Positions 33,617-42,700 of a DNA stretch of 56,654 bases are shown here, piece by piece. The notes beneath the pieces are model-generated. The model was not told the DNA's origin. It searched no databases and saw only the letters and a list, made by a program, of their open reading frames with translations. The DNA comes from Gammaproteobacteria bacterium (GTDB lineage: Bacteria > Pseudomonadota > Gammaproteobacteria > Pseudomonadales > Pseudohongiellaceae). The stretch spans positions 1-56,654 of the forward strand of contig JAFMKB010000010.1 in NCBI GenBank assembly GCA_017853205.1, written 5' to 3'. Numbering within the stretch: the stretch's first letter is position 1; each line of letters begins with the position of its first letter. Both the position numbers and the translations under genes were made by a program.

Positions 33617-34590
33617 GACGCTGCCACTCGAGAATCTGGGGTTGTTATGCCGCTGGTAAGCTCGCGAAACAATGAATCTACCGAGGCGCAAACATGGACA
33701 AGTTCATTTACCTCAATGCCCGCGTTTACAAGGGCTCGGTTTACCGCGGCGGGTTTGGCACCTGCGAGTGTTATCGACAGCGCGTTATTTTCGCTGATCA
33801 CGCCCTGAATGCCGTCAAACTGCATAAGCAAGGCTTGCGCCGATGCGAGGTCTGGCGTGCGGACGATCAGCTTCGCGTCGCTACCCTTTAGCAAGTCGCC
33901 GAGCGAGCCGCTTGCGACAATTTGACCTCCATGGAGTATCGAAAGGTGAGTGCAAACCGATTGTAAATAAGGCAGTTGATGACTCGACAGTAAAAAACTC
34001 GTGCCAAAATCTCGATTCAGCGTCGTGATCAGTGACAGCACTTCGTCGACACCGCCGGCGTCGAGCCCATTGAAGGGCTCGTCGAGTAAAACGAGTTTAG
34101 GATTGCCTAGCAGCGCATGTGCAATGGAAGTTCGACGACGATTCCCAAGCGACAAGCTGCGAAGCTTGTACGATTCGTAACGACTAAGACCAAGGAGCGA
34201 CATCACTTCATCGACCGAACGGTTCGGTTCAGCGGCACTGCCTCGCGTGTGCTTCTTTGTCGGCAGCAGCGCTGCATGGCTCAATGCCTGGCGGACAGTT
34301 AAGTTGACATGCAGAGAGGGAGTATCGAACACCGCGACGATATCGCCCTCTGCACGGTGCAGCGCGTTGGGGTTGAAACCAAGAATCTTCGCGCAGCCTG
34401 ATTGAAACTGCTGCAGGCCTAAAATGCACTCGAGCGTCGTCGTTTTGCCAGAGCCATTGAGTCCGACGAGGCCGTGGATTGCGCCGCGCTCAACATTGAG
34501 GTCGAGGTTGCGCAATACTTCGACGCGGCCGAAGTGTTTAGAAATACCGTTTAGGCTAATCACGGCCGTGGCTTCTGAATGCGCGTTCAT
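33613..34590 (-). CDS. ABC transporter ATP-binding protein
   Basis: A 325-residue ATPase. Walker A is GLNGSGKTTTLE (about residues 43-54). The signature region is SLSLGNRRRTSIAHAL, where LSLGN replaces the canonical LSGGQ as in many ABC-2 type ATPases (NosF, CcmA-like). Walker B with the following Glu is LVLLDEPFNGLD (about 166-177), and the H-loop His lies in FLLSSHQLPYL. A C-terminal domain of about 100 residues follows. It energises the permease downstream. It is first of a unit of five genes each overlapping by 4 bp, and starts 58 bp after the M16 peptidase gene on the same strand, so co-transcription with it is possible. Confidence 0.95.
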   Translation of the reverse strand: MNAHSEATAVISLNGISKHFGRVEVLRNLDLNVERGAIHGLVGLNGSGKTTTLECILGLQQFQSGCAKILGFNPNALHRAEGDIVAVFDTPSLHVNLTVRQALSHAALLPTKKHTRGSAAEPNRSVDEVMSLLGLSRYESYKLRSLSLGNRRRTSIAHALLGNPKLVLLDEPFNGLDAGGVDEVLSLITTLNRDFGTSFLLSSHQLPYLQSVCTHLSILHGGQIVASGSLGDLLKGSDAKLIVRTPDLASAQALLMQFDGIQGVISENNALSITLAGAKPAAVNRALVNAGIEVNELVHVCASVDSLFRELTSGITTPDSRVAAS

Positions 34591-34648
34591 CGTTATCGAG
34601 TTAACCTATGAGTGAGCGAGTTTGCTGCGGTGAGGTCGTAACGCAGCG

Positions 34649-37600
34649 CTAGTCAACAAACAGGTCGTCTATCGCTACTTCTTTGACCGACCCAAATCTC
34701 TCGAGTTCCGTTTTGTCGATAATCGAGAGGTCGCCCACTATCGAAATTAGCTTCGGTCGGTTTTTCACATGCTCTCGCTGGAATGCTAGCAAGTCAGAAA
34801 ATTGCAGCGTTTGGAGTTGTGCGTAGCTCTCGGCGCGTGGATCGCCTTTGAACCCTAATTTCTCCCAGCCGCGTACGGCACCAATGACCTCGCGGAAACT
34901 TAGTTTGGATGTGCGATAGCGATTCAATAGCGCGGTAACCGTTTCTTCGAAGCGTTCTTCCGACTCGGGCATATTGTCAATGAGGTCGATAAACGCGTCG
35001 AGCGCATCAGCCGTTTTGTCTGTTTGCGTTCCTATCGCGCCAAGCATCAAATTCTGATCCTTTAGCCTGCTTCCCTGACCATAACGCGCAGAGGCGGAGT
35101 AGGCGAGGGCGCGGGCTTCGCGTAATTCTTGGAAAACAACACTCGACATGCCGCTGCCAAAATAGCTTGTGTAAACCGAGGCAGGCACGCGGTCATCAGC
35201 ATTGTATTCACCATCGGCAAACTCGATTCGCACCTGTGCCTGTGCTGTCTGCTGATCGACCACATAGACTTCGTTAGCACTTATTTCTCGAACCGTTCTG
35301 AAACGATAAGCGGGCGTCTGTTTGAGATCCCCAGCGAGCGGATGGTGACGGCGCAGCACTTCGACTAGCTGTTCGAGTGGTAGGGAGCCGGTGTAGGCCA
35401 GCGTGTGTTCATAGTCTAGCAGCGCGCCTGGCAGCGACAGCAGTTCATCAAGCTGAGTTGCTCTGATTTCCTCAGTGGTAAGCGACTCTAACATGGGTGA
35501 CTCTTCGCCATAGCGGTTGTATAAGTTGAGTGCCCGCGCAACCGCTGGCGGCGAGCTTTTCATGTCCTGACGAGATTTAATCAGAATCGACTTAAGCTGT
35601 TCGAGAGTTTCAATGTCGGTTGACGGCTGCTTAATCGCTGACATCATCAACTCTAGGCTGGCCTCGAACTGTTCGTCGAGGCCAGTTAGGCTGAAGCCCG
35701 AAGCGTTCTCGCTCGCGCCAAAGTTGAAACTGCTGCCGAGCCGGTACCATTCTTTCTGCAGCGCCTCGTTACTCAGCGAATCTGTGCCGGCGACGTCCAT
35801 CAGTGCCGCGGCGAGACTAAGTTTATCGTTTTCCTCGGTGCCAACATCGATGCTGATAGAAAGGGAAAATAGGTCATTGAGTGGATTCGGTGCATAGAAA
35901 AGTTCGACGCCATCTGCAAAGGTTATACGGCGATAGTCCTTGTCCGCCTCAACAAAACTTGGCTCGATTGGTTCGAAATCCATGGCAAGGATTTCGGCGG
36001 CGAAAGCCGATTGTCTCGAAGGATCAATGGTGACCGGATCGATCTGAGGCTTCGCGACAGAAGGCAGGGTGTGTTGCGCATCAATTTGATGTATTGCGAC
36101 ATAGTTGTCGCCGAAATATTTATTGGCAACGGCAACCACATCGGTCTTAGTTACCTTCTCCATGCGCGCAATTTCTGCGTTGTAGTCTGACCATTCGGCG
36201 CCTTCGATAAAGGATTGACGCATCATAGCGACGCGTGATGTGTTGAATTCAAGGCTCGCCTTTTGGTTTTTCTTAAAGTCGTTAATGATGGCAGGAATAA
36301 TCCATTCGTCGAATTGACCCGCCTTTATTAGGTCAAGCTGACTTAGCAGTAGCGATTCAACTTCGTCGAGGGTTTGTCCATCTTTCGGCACGCCGTAGAG
36401 GACCTGCATTCCATAGTCGTTCATGAACTGCGGTGAAGACCCTGCATTAGCTACACGCTGCTGCTGGTTTAAGTTGAGATTGATAAGTCCAGCAGTCGCG
36501 TTATCCAGAATCATGTCGACGAGAATCAACGCCTCCTTGTCGGGGTGGCCATTGGGCACCGTGCGGAAAGCAAGCTGAACCTGCTCTTCACCCGGATATT
36601 GCACCGTTGTTCGCTCAGCGCCGACGAGAGGCTTCTCCTGCCAAGGACCGACCTCAGGCACAGGTTTTGCCTCCCAGCGGCCGAATTTCTCAGCGATGAG
36701 TTCAATCGTCTCTTGGATGTCGATATCGCCGCTAATAAAAATACCCATGTTATTAGGCACATAGTAGGTATCGAAGTAATTCTGAATGTAGACCAGAGAC
36801 GGGTTTTTTAGGTGTTCGACTGTGCCAATTGTTGGCTGCTGGCCATAGGGATGTTCTTTAAACATCAATTCGTTAAGCGCGGTGTAAATAATGAATCCAC
36901 GATTATCGAGCGAGCGATTCTTCTCTTCATAAACGGTTTCAAGTTCGGTATGGAAGATTCTGAAAACTGGGTCTATGAAGCGATCGGACTCGAGTTCGGC
37001 CCATTGCCTTAAACGGTTCGAAGGAAGCCCTATTTTGTAAACAGTTTCCTCATTAGAGGTATGCGCGTTGAGCCCTGAACCGCCCATAGCGTTGTAGAGT
37101 TTATCGATTTCGTTGGGCACCGCGTATTGCGCGGCCGCCTGTGCCTCTGCGTTAATTTCGGCGTAGATCTCCGCGCGGCGCAACTCGTCAGTTGTATTGA
37201 AATGCTCCTCGTAGAGCGCGGTAATGCGATCTAGGTGCGGTTTCTCCGCTTCGTAGTTTAGGGTGCCAAGGTGCTGATTACCCTTAAAAAGGAGGTGTTC
37301 GAGATAGTGGGCGAGTCCGGTTGCATCCGCCGGATCGTGTTTACTCCCTGCGCGAACTGCGATTTCCGCATAGAAGCGAGGTTCCTCATGATTCTCGGTC
37401 AAGTAGACTCGAAGGCCGTTGTCGAGCTCGTAAATTGAGGCGTTGAGAGGATCGTTGGAGTCGCCCTCGTCAATGCGCGTATAGCCAGGGGTGGCATCTA
37501 GCAGACTCGCTTGCTCTTGGGCAGGCTCAGTGCACGCGTTAAGGAGTAATGCGCTCCCGAGGACAAGCAAAAGCTTTGCTTTATGTCTGATACCTCTCGC

Positions 37601-37711
37601 CCTTGAAGGAACTTGTTTTGTACTCCCTGCTACGAAAGATTTCAGGGCAGTGGTTGTCTCGTGAGTCGTCCTCAAGAGCGCGTTCAAGAGTCGTGATTTC
37701 GCTAGAAACAT
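34649..37711 (-). CDS. M16 family zinc metallopeptidase lipoprotein (pitrilysin-like)
   Basis: The ATG at 37711 (1020 aa) is chosen over a TTG 14 codons upstream; the leader before the lipobox is unusually long either way. Residues about 45-60 end in LLLNAC, a lipobox with Cys60. The catalytic N-terminal M16 domain has the inverted zinc motif HYLEH (H135, E138, H139), with the distal Glu in ETVYEEKNRS. The C-terminal half is a second, inactive M16 lobe, as in pitrilysin and other two-lobe, roughly 100-kDa members. It probably degrades peptides in the periplasm. It is divergent from the TolC-like gene and upstream of the ABC/FG-GAP unit. Confidence 0.92.
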   Translation of the reverse strand: MFLAKSRLLNALLRTTHETTTALKSFVAGSTKQVPSRARGIRHKAKLLLVLGSALLLNACTEPAQEQASLLDATPGYTRIDEGDSNDPLNASIYELDNGLRVYLTENHEEPRFYAEIAVRAGSKHDPADATGLAHYLEHLLFKGNQHLGTLNYEAEKPHLDRITALYEEHFNTTDELRRAEIYAEINAEAQAAAQYAVPNEIDKLYNAMGGSGLNAHTSNEETVYKIGLPSNRLRQWAELESDRFIDPVFRIFHTELETVYEEKNRSLDNRGFIIYTALNELMFKEHPYGQQPTIGTVEHLKNPSLVYIQNYFDTYYVPNNMGIFISGDIDIQETIELIAEKFGRWEAKPVPEVGPWQEKPLVGAERTTVQYPGEEQVQLAFRTVPNGHPDKEALILVDMILDNATAGLINLNLNQQQRVANAGSSPQFMNDYGMQVLYGVPKDGQTLDEVESLLLSQLDLIKAGQFDEWIIPAIINDFKKNQKASLEFNTSRVAMMRQSFIEGAEWSDYNAEIARMEKVTKTDVVAVANKYFGDNYVAIHQIDAQHTLPSVAKPQIDPVTIDPSRQSAFAAEILAMDFEPIEPSFVEADKDYRRITFADGVELFYAPNPLNDLFSLSISIDVGTEENDKLSLAAALMDVAGTDSLSNEALQKEWYRLGSSFNFGASENASGFSLTGLDEQFEASLELMMSAIKQPSTDIETLEQLKSILIKSRQDMKSSPPAVARALNLYNRYGEESPMLESLTTEEIRATQLDELLSLPGALLDYEHTLAYTGSLPLEQLVEVLRRHHPLAGDLKQTPAYRFRTVREISANEVYVVDQQTAQAQVRIEFADGEYNADDRVPASVYTSYFGSGMSSVVFQELREARALAYSASARYGQGSRLKDQNLMLGAIGTQTDKTADALDAFIDLIDNMPESEERFEETVTALLNRYRTSKLSFREVIGAVRGWEKLGFKGDPRAESYAQLQTLQFSDLLAFQREHVKNRPKLISIVGDLSIIDKTELERFGSVKEVAIDDLFVD

Positions 37712-38116
37712 AGCTATCGGCCTCAGTAGGTCGTGAAAAGTGTTTAGAGCCAAGCGGGCTCAAGTGTGCGCTAGCCCCTCTGCTTAGGCAGGGGGAAAAA
37801 TCTTTGGCGCCGGGTGCGGTCAAGTGCGCAAACAATGCCTAAATGTAGGGCATTCATAGTCAAAATGTAAGCCATCTAGGTCATCTTCTCTCAGAGACCT
37901 CCGCTGAGTTAACCTCAGTTTCTGTCCCGCGCCGTTAGGACTAGCATCAGGCCTCCGATGAGGTCCTGCGTAAATAGTAACGAAGAGTGACAGCCGGTTT
38001 TTCACTAGACGAGAATTCAGCCGGTGAGCGTATACTCTAGCAAATGGCAAAAAGCCAAGCTTATCGGTAAAAGTCATTATCAATGGCTCTACCTGTTCTT
38101 CAGGTCATGTTAAACA
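37712..38116. other. Divergent intergenic region, M16 peptidase / TolC-like operon
   Basis: This 405-bp gap should carry the promoters of the M16 gene (minus) and the efflux operon (plus). It contains a hairpin-capable sequence at 37775-37795 (8-bp stem, ttag loop, no T-tract) and a 6-bp inverted repeat, AATGCC/GGCATT, at 37834-37854. Two imperfect copies of a roughly 25-bp segment lie about 60 bp apart (near 37743 and 37803). No RNA gene or convincing ORF was seen. Confidence 0.5.
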
Positions 38117-39862
38117 ATGCGTCAAAAGTCATTACAACAATTTTCTCGTTATTCCCAAAGCTTAGGAGCATCCCGCCTGCTTCCTACTGTCGTTGCAGTG
38201 TTTTTGCTCAGCGCTTGCACCAATAACGCCTACGAAGGACGTGCGGATTCCCAGAGTTATGCTGCTATCCAGTCGAAGTCACCGCTGGTGCCGGGGATGA
38301 CGGAACAAATATTTATCGATGACGAGGACGTCGCCGTCCTTGATGACTTCGCGACGAATCAAGAAAGCTATGACTTCCTGGCTCTTGAAGCTAGCAGTGA
38401 AGTGGGAGCGAAAATCATTGGACTCGGCGCCGCGCTCGACCTAGCTTTTCAGCATAACGATGACTATCAAGCTCAAAAAGAACGGCTTTATATTGAGGCA
38501 TTGTCACTGACGCTCGATCGCTATCAGTTTACGCCAATCTTTGATGGACGGGGCGGCGCTGCCTATCAATGGGATTATCGCGACCAGTTTGTGAATGACA
38601 TGCAGGCGCTGACGGGGATGGCAGAGGCCACATCAGGTTTACCGAGCGAGAGCATTAGCGCTCAGACAGGCTTGGGAGCACGCTACCTGCTTCGCAGCGG
38701 CGGTGAGATCGCACTTAATCTGACAAACAACTTTACGCGTTTTCTCACAGGAGATGTCAGCGAGGCACGCAACAGCGCATTAATAGGATCATTCACACAA
38801 CCTTTGTTGCGCGGCGCGGGTTCGGCAGTTGCAGCAGAAACCCTGATGCAGGCGGAACGGGATTTGCTCTATCAACTGCGCAGCTTCACCCGATTCCGAA
38901 AGCAATTTGCCGTCAACATCGCCTCTCAGTACTACTCCGTTTTGCTTAATCGCGAGGCGGTAATTAATAACTTTGCGGGGTTAAATGCGAATAATCTTCA
39001 GCTCGAACGCGAGCGCGCTTTTCAGGCGGAGGGATTACGTACCCTTTTGCAGGTGGGCCGACTAGAGCAGTCTTCACTACAACTCGACTTGCGCTGGACA
39101 GCCTCAATTACGCGCTACAAGCGTTCGCTTGATAACTTTAAACTGCTCTTGGGGCTTACCGCGAATGATAATATCGTGCTTGACCCAACAGAGATGACTC
39201 TCATAGCAGAGACTGGAATGATGAGTCCTGAGTTAAGCCGAGATGAAGCTGTCGAGCTTGCTCTACGCACGCGCCTGGACCTCTATACCCAACTCGACTT
39301 AGTCCAAGACGCCGCGCGCAAAATTCGTGTCGCAGCCAATGCGCTTAGGCCTGGCGTCGATCTTACGATCGCAGTATCTGTGCCCGATAGTGGCGACAGC
39401 AATTCAGGCGAGTTAGATTTCGAAGATGCCGTGTATGGCGCAGGACTCAATTTTGATCTTGGACTTGACCGCCGTATTGAACGCAACAACTACCGACGCA
39501 CGTTAATTAATTATGAATCAGCGCGGCGAGCGTATCTTCTGGCGTCGGATAATGTGAAGCTAGATGTTATCGATGCGTGGCGTCGGATGACAGAAGCTCG
39601 AAAGAGTTTTGAGATTAATCAGACGAGCGTTCAGATTAACGAGAGGCGTGTTGAGGAGGCAGAGCTTCGCGCAGAGCTCGGACTAGGTGATGTGCAAGAC
39701 ACCGTAGATTCACAAAACGACCTTACGGCGGCAAGAACTGAACTGACCCGCTCGATAGTGAATCACAACATTGCGAAGCTTGAATTTTGGCGAGATGTGG
39801 GTCTTTTGTATGTGCGTGATGATGGAAGCCTAGAAGAAGGCGTAACCGGGGAAACCCAATGA
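38117..39862 (+). CDS. TolC/OprM-like outer-membrane efflux lipoprotein
   Basis: A 581-residue outer-membrane factor. The N-terminal signal peptide ends in a lipobox, LLSACT, typical of OprM-type members. The mature protein shows the two-fold repeat of long amphipathic helices and short barrel strands; LGAALDLAFQHNDDYQAQKE near residue 112 and the matching region LSRDEAVELALRTRLDLYT near 375 mark the two halves. LGLGDVQDTVDSQNDLTAAR near 517 is a typical C-terminal OEP helix. It would form the exit duct for the adaptor and MacB-like ABC pump encoded next, overlapping the adaptor gene by 4 bp (ATGA). Confidence 0.92.
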   Translation: MRQKSLQQFSRYSQSLGASRLLPTVVAVFLLSACTNNAYEGRADSQSYAAIQSKSPLVPGMTEQIFIDDEDVAVLDDFATNQESYDFLALEASSEVGAKIIGLGAALDLAFQHNDDYQAQKERLYIEALSLTLDRYQFTPIFDGRGGAAYQWDYRDQFVNDMQALTGMAEATSGLPSESISAQTGLGARYLLRSGGEIALNLTNNFTRFLTGDVSEARNSALIGSFTQPLLRGAGSAVAAETLMQAERDLLYQLRSFTRFRKQFAVNIASQYYSVLLNREAVINNFAGLNANNLQLERERAFQAEGLRTLLQVGRLEQSSLQLDLRWTASITRYKRSLDNFKLLLGLTANDNIVLDPTEMTLIAETGMMSPELSRDEAVELALRTRLDLYTQLDLVQDAARKIRVAANALRPGVDLTIAVSVPDSGDSNSGELDFEDAVYGAGLNFDLGLDRRIERNNYRRTLINYESARRAYLLASDNVKLDVIDAWRRMTEARKSFEINQTSVQINERRVEEAELRAELGLGDVQDTVDSQNDLTAARTELTRSIVNHNIAKLEFWRDVGLLYVRDDGSLEEGVTGETQ

Positions 39863-41997
39863 CAAGTCCTATGACCCAGAAGCCAAGCGCAAACGCAGGC
39901 AAAGAGGCTAGAAAAACAATGGATCAGCTCAAAGCACAACTCCTTAAATTCGAAAGTAGGCTACCTGACCCGATTAGGCAGACGCTAAGAGATCTTGGTG
40001 CTCGCTGGCAAGCCGCATCGCGCAAAACCCAATGGGTTGTCGTTGGTGTTGGTGGCAGTCTTGTTCTCTATTTGGTTATCGCTGGAAGTGAGGATGAAAC
40101 CAATAACGCGATTACATTTACTGCAGTACGAGGGGATCTTGAGATTACCGTGCTCGAAGGGGGTGCCCTCGAAGCTACTCAGTCACAGGAATTGCGTTCG
40201 CAGATAAAAGGTCGCGAAGGCGTAAAAATTCTATCGATAGTCGATGAAGGTTATCGAGTCACCCCGCAGGATGTCGAGTCTGGTCTTGTGCTTGTCGAAC
40301 TCGATACAGCTGCTTTGATTGATGAGCAATTAAATCAAGAAATTTCTGTTGAGACTGCGGAAGCAAGCTACATCGAAAGTCGGGCGCAGTATGAGATCCA
40401 GCTTAATCAGAACGCGAGTGATCTAAACGACGCGCGTCAGGCAATGCGTTTTGCTCGGCTGGATTTCGAAAAATTTCTTGGAGGAAAAATCGTTGACCAG
40501 ATTCTCGATGAATTAGAAATCGACGAACGATTAGCGCGCGCTGAGGAAGCGGATCGCATCGCTGCTCAGTCGCCAACCGTTATAGAGAGACCTAGACGCG
40601 TAGAAAAGGTAGCCCAGACCAATGCTAGCATCGACATTGATTCAATGCCGCCGCAGGTTCAAGAGCGGCTTCGAGCTGCTATGGCTGAGAATGGCGGTGA
40701 GATTCCACCCGAAATGCGTGAGCGTATGCAGCGTTTTCAAGGAGGAGGCGATAGGCAGCGTGGGCAAGGGTTAGCACAAAGAGCGGATCGACAAGCGCCA
40801 ATTGATGGGGCTAGACGTGAGAACGACTCTACTGATCTGCTTCAGCTTCCGGCCAATACAGGTCCCACCGAACTAAATTCGACGACCAATCTCTTGATGG
40901 ACGAAGAATACATGGCTATTCGAAATCAAATTGATTTCAGTAAATTCGCAGATCTTGATTTGCTTGAGGATGGTGAGGCAAAACAGCAGCTTAGGTCGCT
41001 GCAAGACGAACTTCAAGTTGCGCAGGAGGAGTTACTGCTTACGCAAGACAGAATCGCCGGTCAACGCCGTCTTGAGGAGCGGGGGTTTATAACCCCGACA
41101 GAGCTTGAGGCTGAGGAGCTCAGTCTCAACAAAGCAAATAATAAGATGCAGCAAAAAGAGACTGAACTAAAACTGTATATTCAATACACCTTTCCGAAGG
41201 AGGCCGAGCAAAAACTGTCTGATTTTGAGAATGCGGTGATGAGTTATCAGCGACAAGTAAAAGAAAATGTCGCCGAACAAGCGCAGGAAGAAGCGCGGTT
41301 TAGTTCGGCGGAGCGCAAGTTTAATCTCGAGAAAGTAAAGCTCGCTGATGTTAATCAGCAGATCGAATTTGCAACTATTCGCGCACAACGTCCAGGACTT
41401 GTGGTTTATGGGGCGGCGGATCAAAACTCGAGCCGATGGCGACGCAGCAGTCAAGAAGCCATTCAAGAAGGTGCAACAGTTACTGAACGGCAAGCTATTC
41501 TCACTATTCCAGATCTCCGTGAGATGGCCGTGAAAGTCAATATCCATGAGTCAGCTGTGCAGCGCGTCGCAGTAGGCCAACGAGTAAGGGTATTAGTCGA
41601 TGCGTTTCCCGATAATCCCCTCACGGGTACGGTAAGCCGCGTTGCCGTTGTTGCCGATTCTGCGAATTCTTTCATGAATCCGGATCTCAAAGTCTACCCG
41701 ACAACAATTAACATAGACGGAACCCACGAATGGCTTAGGCCCGGGATGAGTGCTGAAGTCGAAATACTCGTCGATCGTCTGGAGGATGTCGTCTACGTGC
41801 CTGTGCAGGCGGTGACGTATTACGACGATCAACGGGTGGTTTACGTGGCTGGTCGGGGAACACCCGAGCGCCGGCCGATCGAAGTCGGATCATTCTCCGA
41901 CTCTTTTATCGAAGTTGTTTCTGGCTTAGAAGAGGGCGAGCAGGTGCTTTTGCTCCCTCCCCAGCAAGGTCAGGGGAATAGTCAACCAGATGCCTGA
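39859..41997 (+). CDS. Oversized periplasmic adaptor (HlyD/MacA-like)
   Basis: A 712-residue membrane-fusion protein, much longer than the usual 370-400. An N-terminal cytosolic part of about 58 residues precedes one membrane helix (about 59-76). The periplasmic part has a lipoyl-like half (LEVTVLEGGALE-type segment, here LEITVLEGGALEATQSQELR), two long coiled-coil stretches (about 150-230 and 370-490) and a beta-barrel/membrane-proximal region (VNIHESAVQRVAVGQRVRVL, then AVTYYDDQRVVYVAGR). Between the coils is a low-complexity Arg/Gln/Gly-rich insert (about 270-320; RGQGLAQRADRQ). It bridges the MacB-like pump to the TolC-like channel. Gene overlaps on both sides (4 and 8 bp) tie it to this operon. 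Confidence 0.9.
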   Translation: MTSPMTQKPSANAGKEARKTMDQLKAQLLKFESRLPDPIRQTLRDLGARWQAASRKTQWVVVGVGGSLVLYLVIAGSEDETNNAITFTAVRGDLEITVLEGGALEATQSQELRSQIKGREGVKILSIVDEGYRVTPQDVESGLVLVELDTAALIDEQLNQEISVETAEASYIESRAQYEIQLNQNASDLNDARQAMRFARLDFEKFLGGKIVDQILDELEIDERLARAEEADRIAAQSPTVIERPRRVEKVAQTNASIDIDSMPPQVQERLRAAMAENGGEIPPEMRERMQRFQGGGDRQRGQGLAQRADRQAPIDGARRENDSTDLLQLPANTGPTELNSTTNLLMDEEYMAIRNQIDFSKFADLDLLEDGEAKQQLRSLQDELQVAQEELLLTQDRIAGQRRLEERGFITPTELEAEELSLNKANNKMQQKETELKLYIQYTFPKEAEQKLSDFENAVMSYQRQVKENVAEQAQEEARFSSAERKFNLEKVKLADVNQQIEFATIRAQRPGLVVYGAADQNSSRWRRSSQEAIQEGATVTERQAILTIPDLREMAVKVNIHESAVQRVAVGQRVRVLVDAFPDNPLTGTVSRVAVVADSANSFMNPDLKVYPTTINIDGTHEWLRPGMSAEVEILVDRLEDVVYVPVQAVTYYDDQRVVYVAGRGTPERRPIEVGSFSDSFIEVVSGLEEGEQVLLLPPQQGQGNSQPDA

Positions 41998-42700
41998 TAC
42001 GTTACCCGTTGCTCGCGAATGTGTAGCGAGTCTTACCGATATTCGCAAAACTTATTCGATGGGATCCCTTTCGGTTGAGGTGCTTCACGGAATAAGTCTC
42101 GACTTCATGCGGGGCGATTATGTGAGCATAATGGGCCCATCGGGCTGTGGTAAGTCTACTTTCATGAATATACTCGGCTGTCTCGATCAGCCGACTTCGG
42201 GTAGTTACTTTCTTGGTGCCGACGATACCTCCACAATGCCCGACGATGAACTGTCTGGAGTACGCGGAGCTCGCCTCGGCTTTATTTTCCAATCATACAA
42301 TTTGATTCAACAATTAAACGTACTCGAGAATATCGAGATGCCTCTCTTCTATCAGGGGTACCCCGAAAATGAAAGTCATGAGATTGCGATGTCTTTGGCT
42401 AAAAGAGTTGGACTTGAGACCCGCGTTCATCACAAGCCTTTTGAATTATCCGGAGGGCAGCAGCAGCGAGTAGCTATCGCTCGCGCGCTAGCTGTAGACC
42501 CGTTGATTATCCTCGCCGACGAGCCTACCGGAAATCTTGATTCGCGCTCTGGTGCCGAAATTCTCGACCTTTTTGACGAGCTTCATGAGCAAGGTAAGAC
42601 CCTCATTATGGTAACTCACTCCGATGAGTTGGCTGAGCGCTCGGCACGTTGGGTGCGCCTCCGCGACGGTTTAGTTGAGAGTGATGAGCGACGTGCCTAA
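41990..42700 (+). CDS. ABC transporter ATP-binding protein (MacB/LolD-like)
   Basis: A 236-residue ATPase. Walker A is [12 protein letters not shown] (about residues 48-59), signature [15 protein letters not shown] (about 150-164) and Walker [15 protein letters not shown] with D-loop. These are the diagnostic residues of the MacB/LolD/FtsE type-VII family, and the sequence is much closer to them than to importer ATPases. It drives the mechanotransmission permease encoded next. It overlaps the adaptor by 8 bp and the permease gene by 17 bp, so the whole set is translationally coupled. Confidence 0.96.
   Translation: MPDTLPVARECVASLTDIRKTYSMGSLSVEVLHGISLDFMRGDYVSIMGPSGCGKSTFMNILGCLDQPTSGSYFLGADDTSTMPDDELSGVRGARLGFIFQSYNLIQQLNVLENIEMPLFYQGYPENESHEIAMSLAKRVGLETRVHHKPFELSGGQQQRVAIARALAVDPLIILADEPTGNLDSRSGAEILDLFDELHEQGKTLIMVTHSDELAERSARWVRLRDGLVESDERRA

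Noticed and set aside
37775-37795. 8-bp hairpin as a terminator
   Set aside because: There is no T-tract on either strand and it lies in a divergent promoter region.
37581-37835. Antisense-side open frame (84 aa) with two similar AHL...F segments before the M16 gene
   Set aside because: It overlaps the M16 coding region in another frame, has no ribosome site, and the apparent repeat comes from an imperfect 60-bp-spaced DNA repeat.
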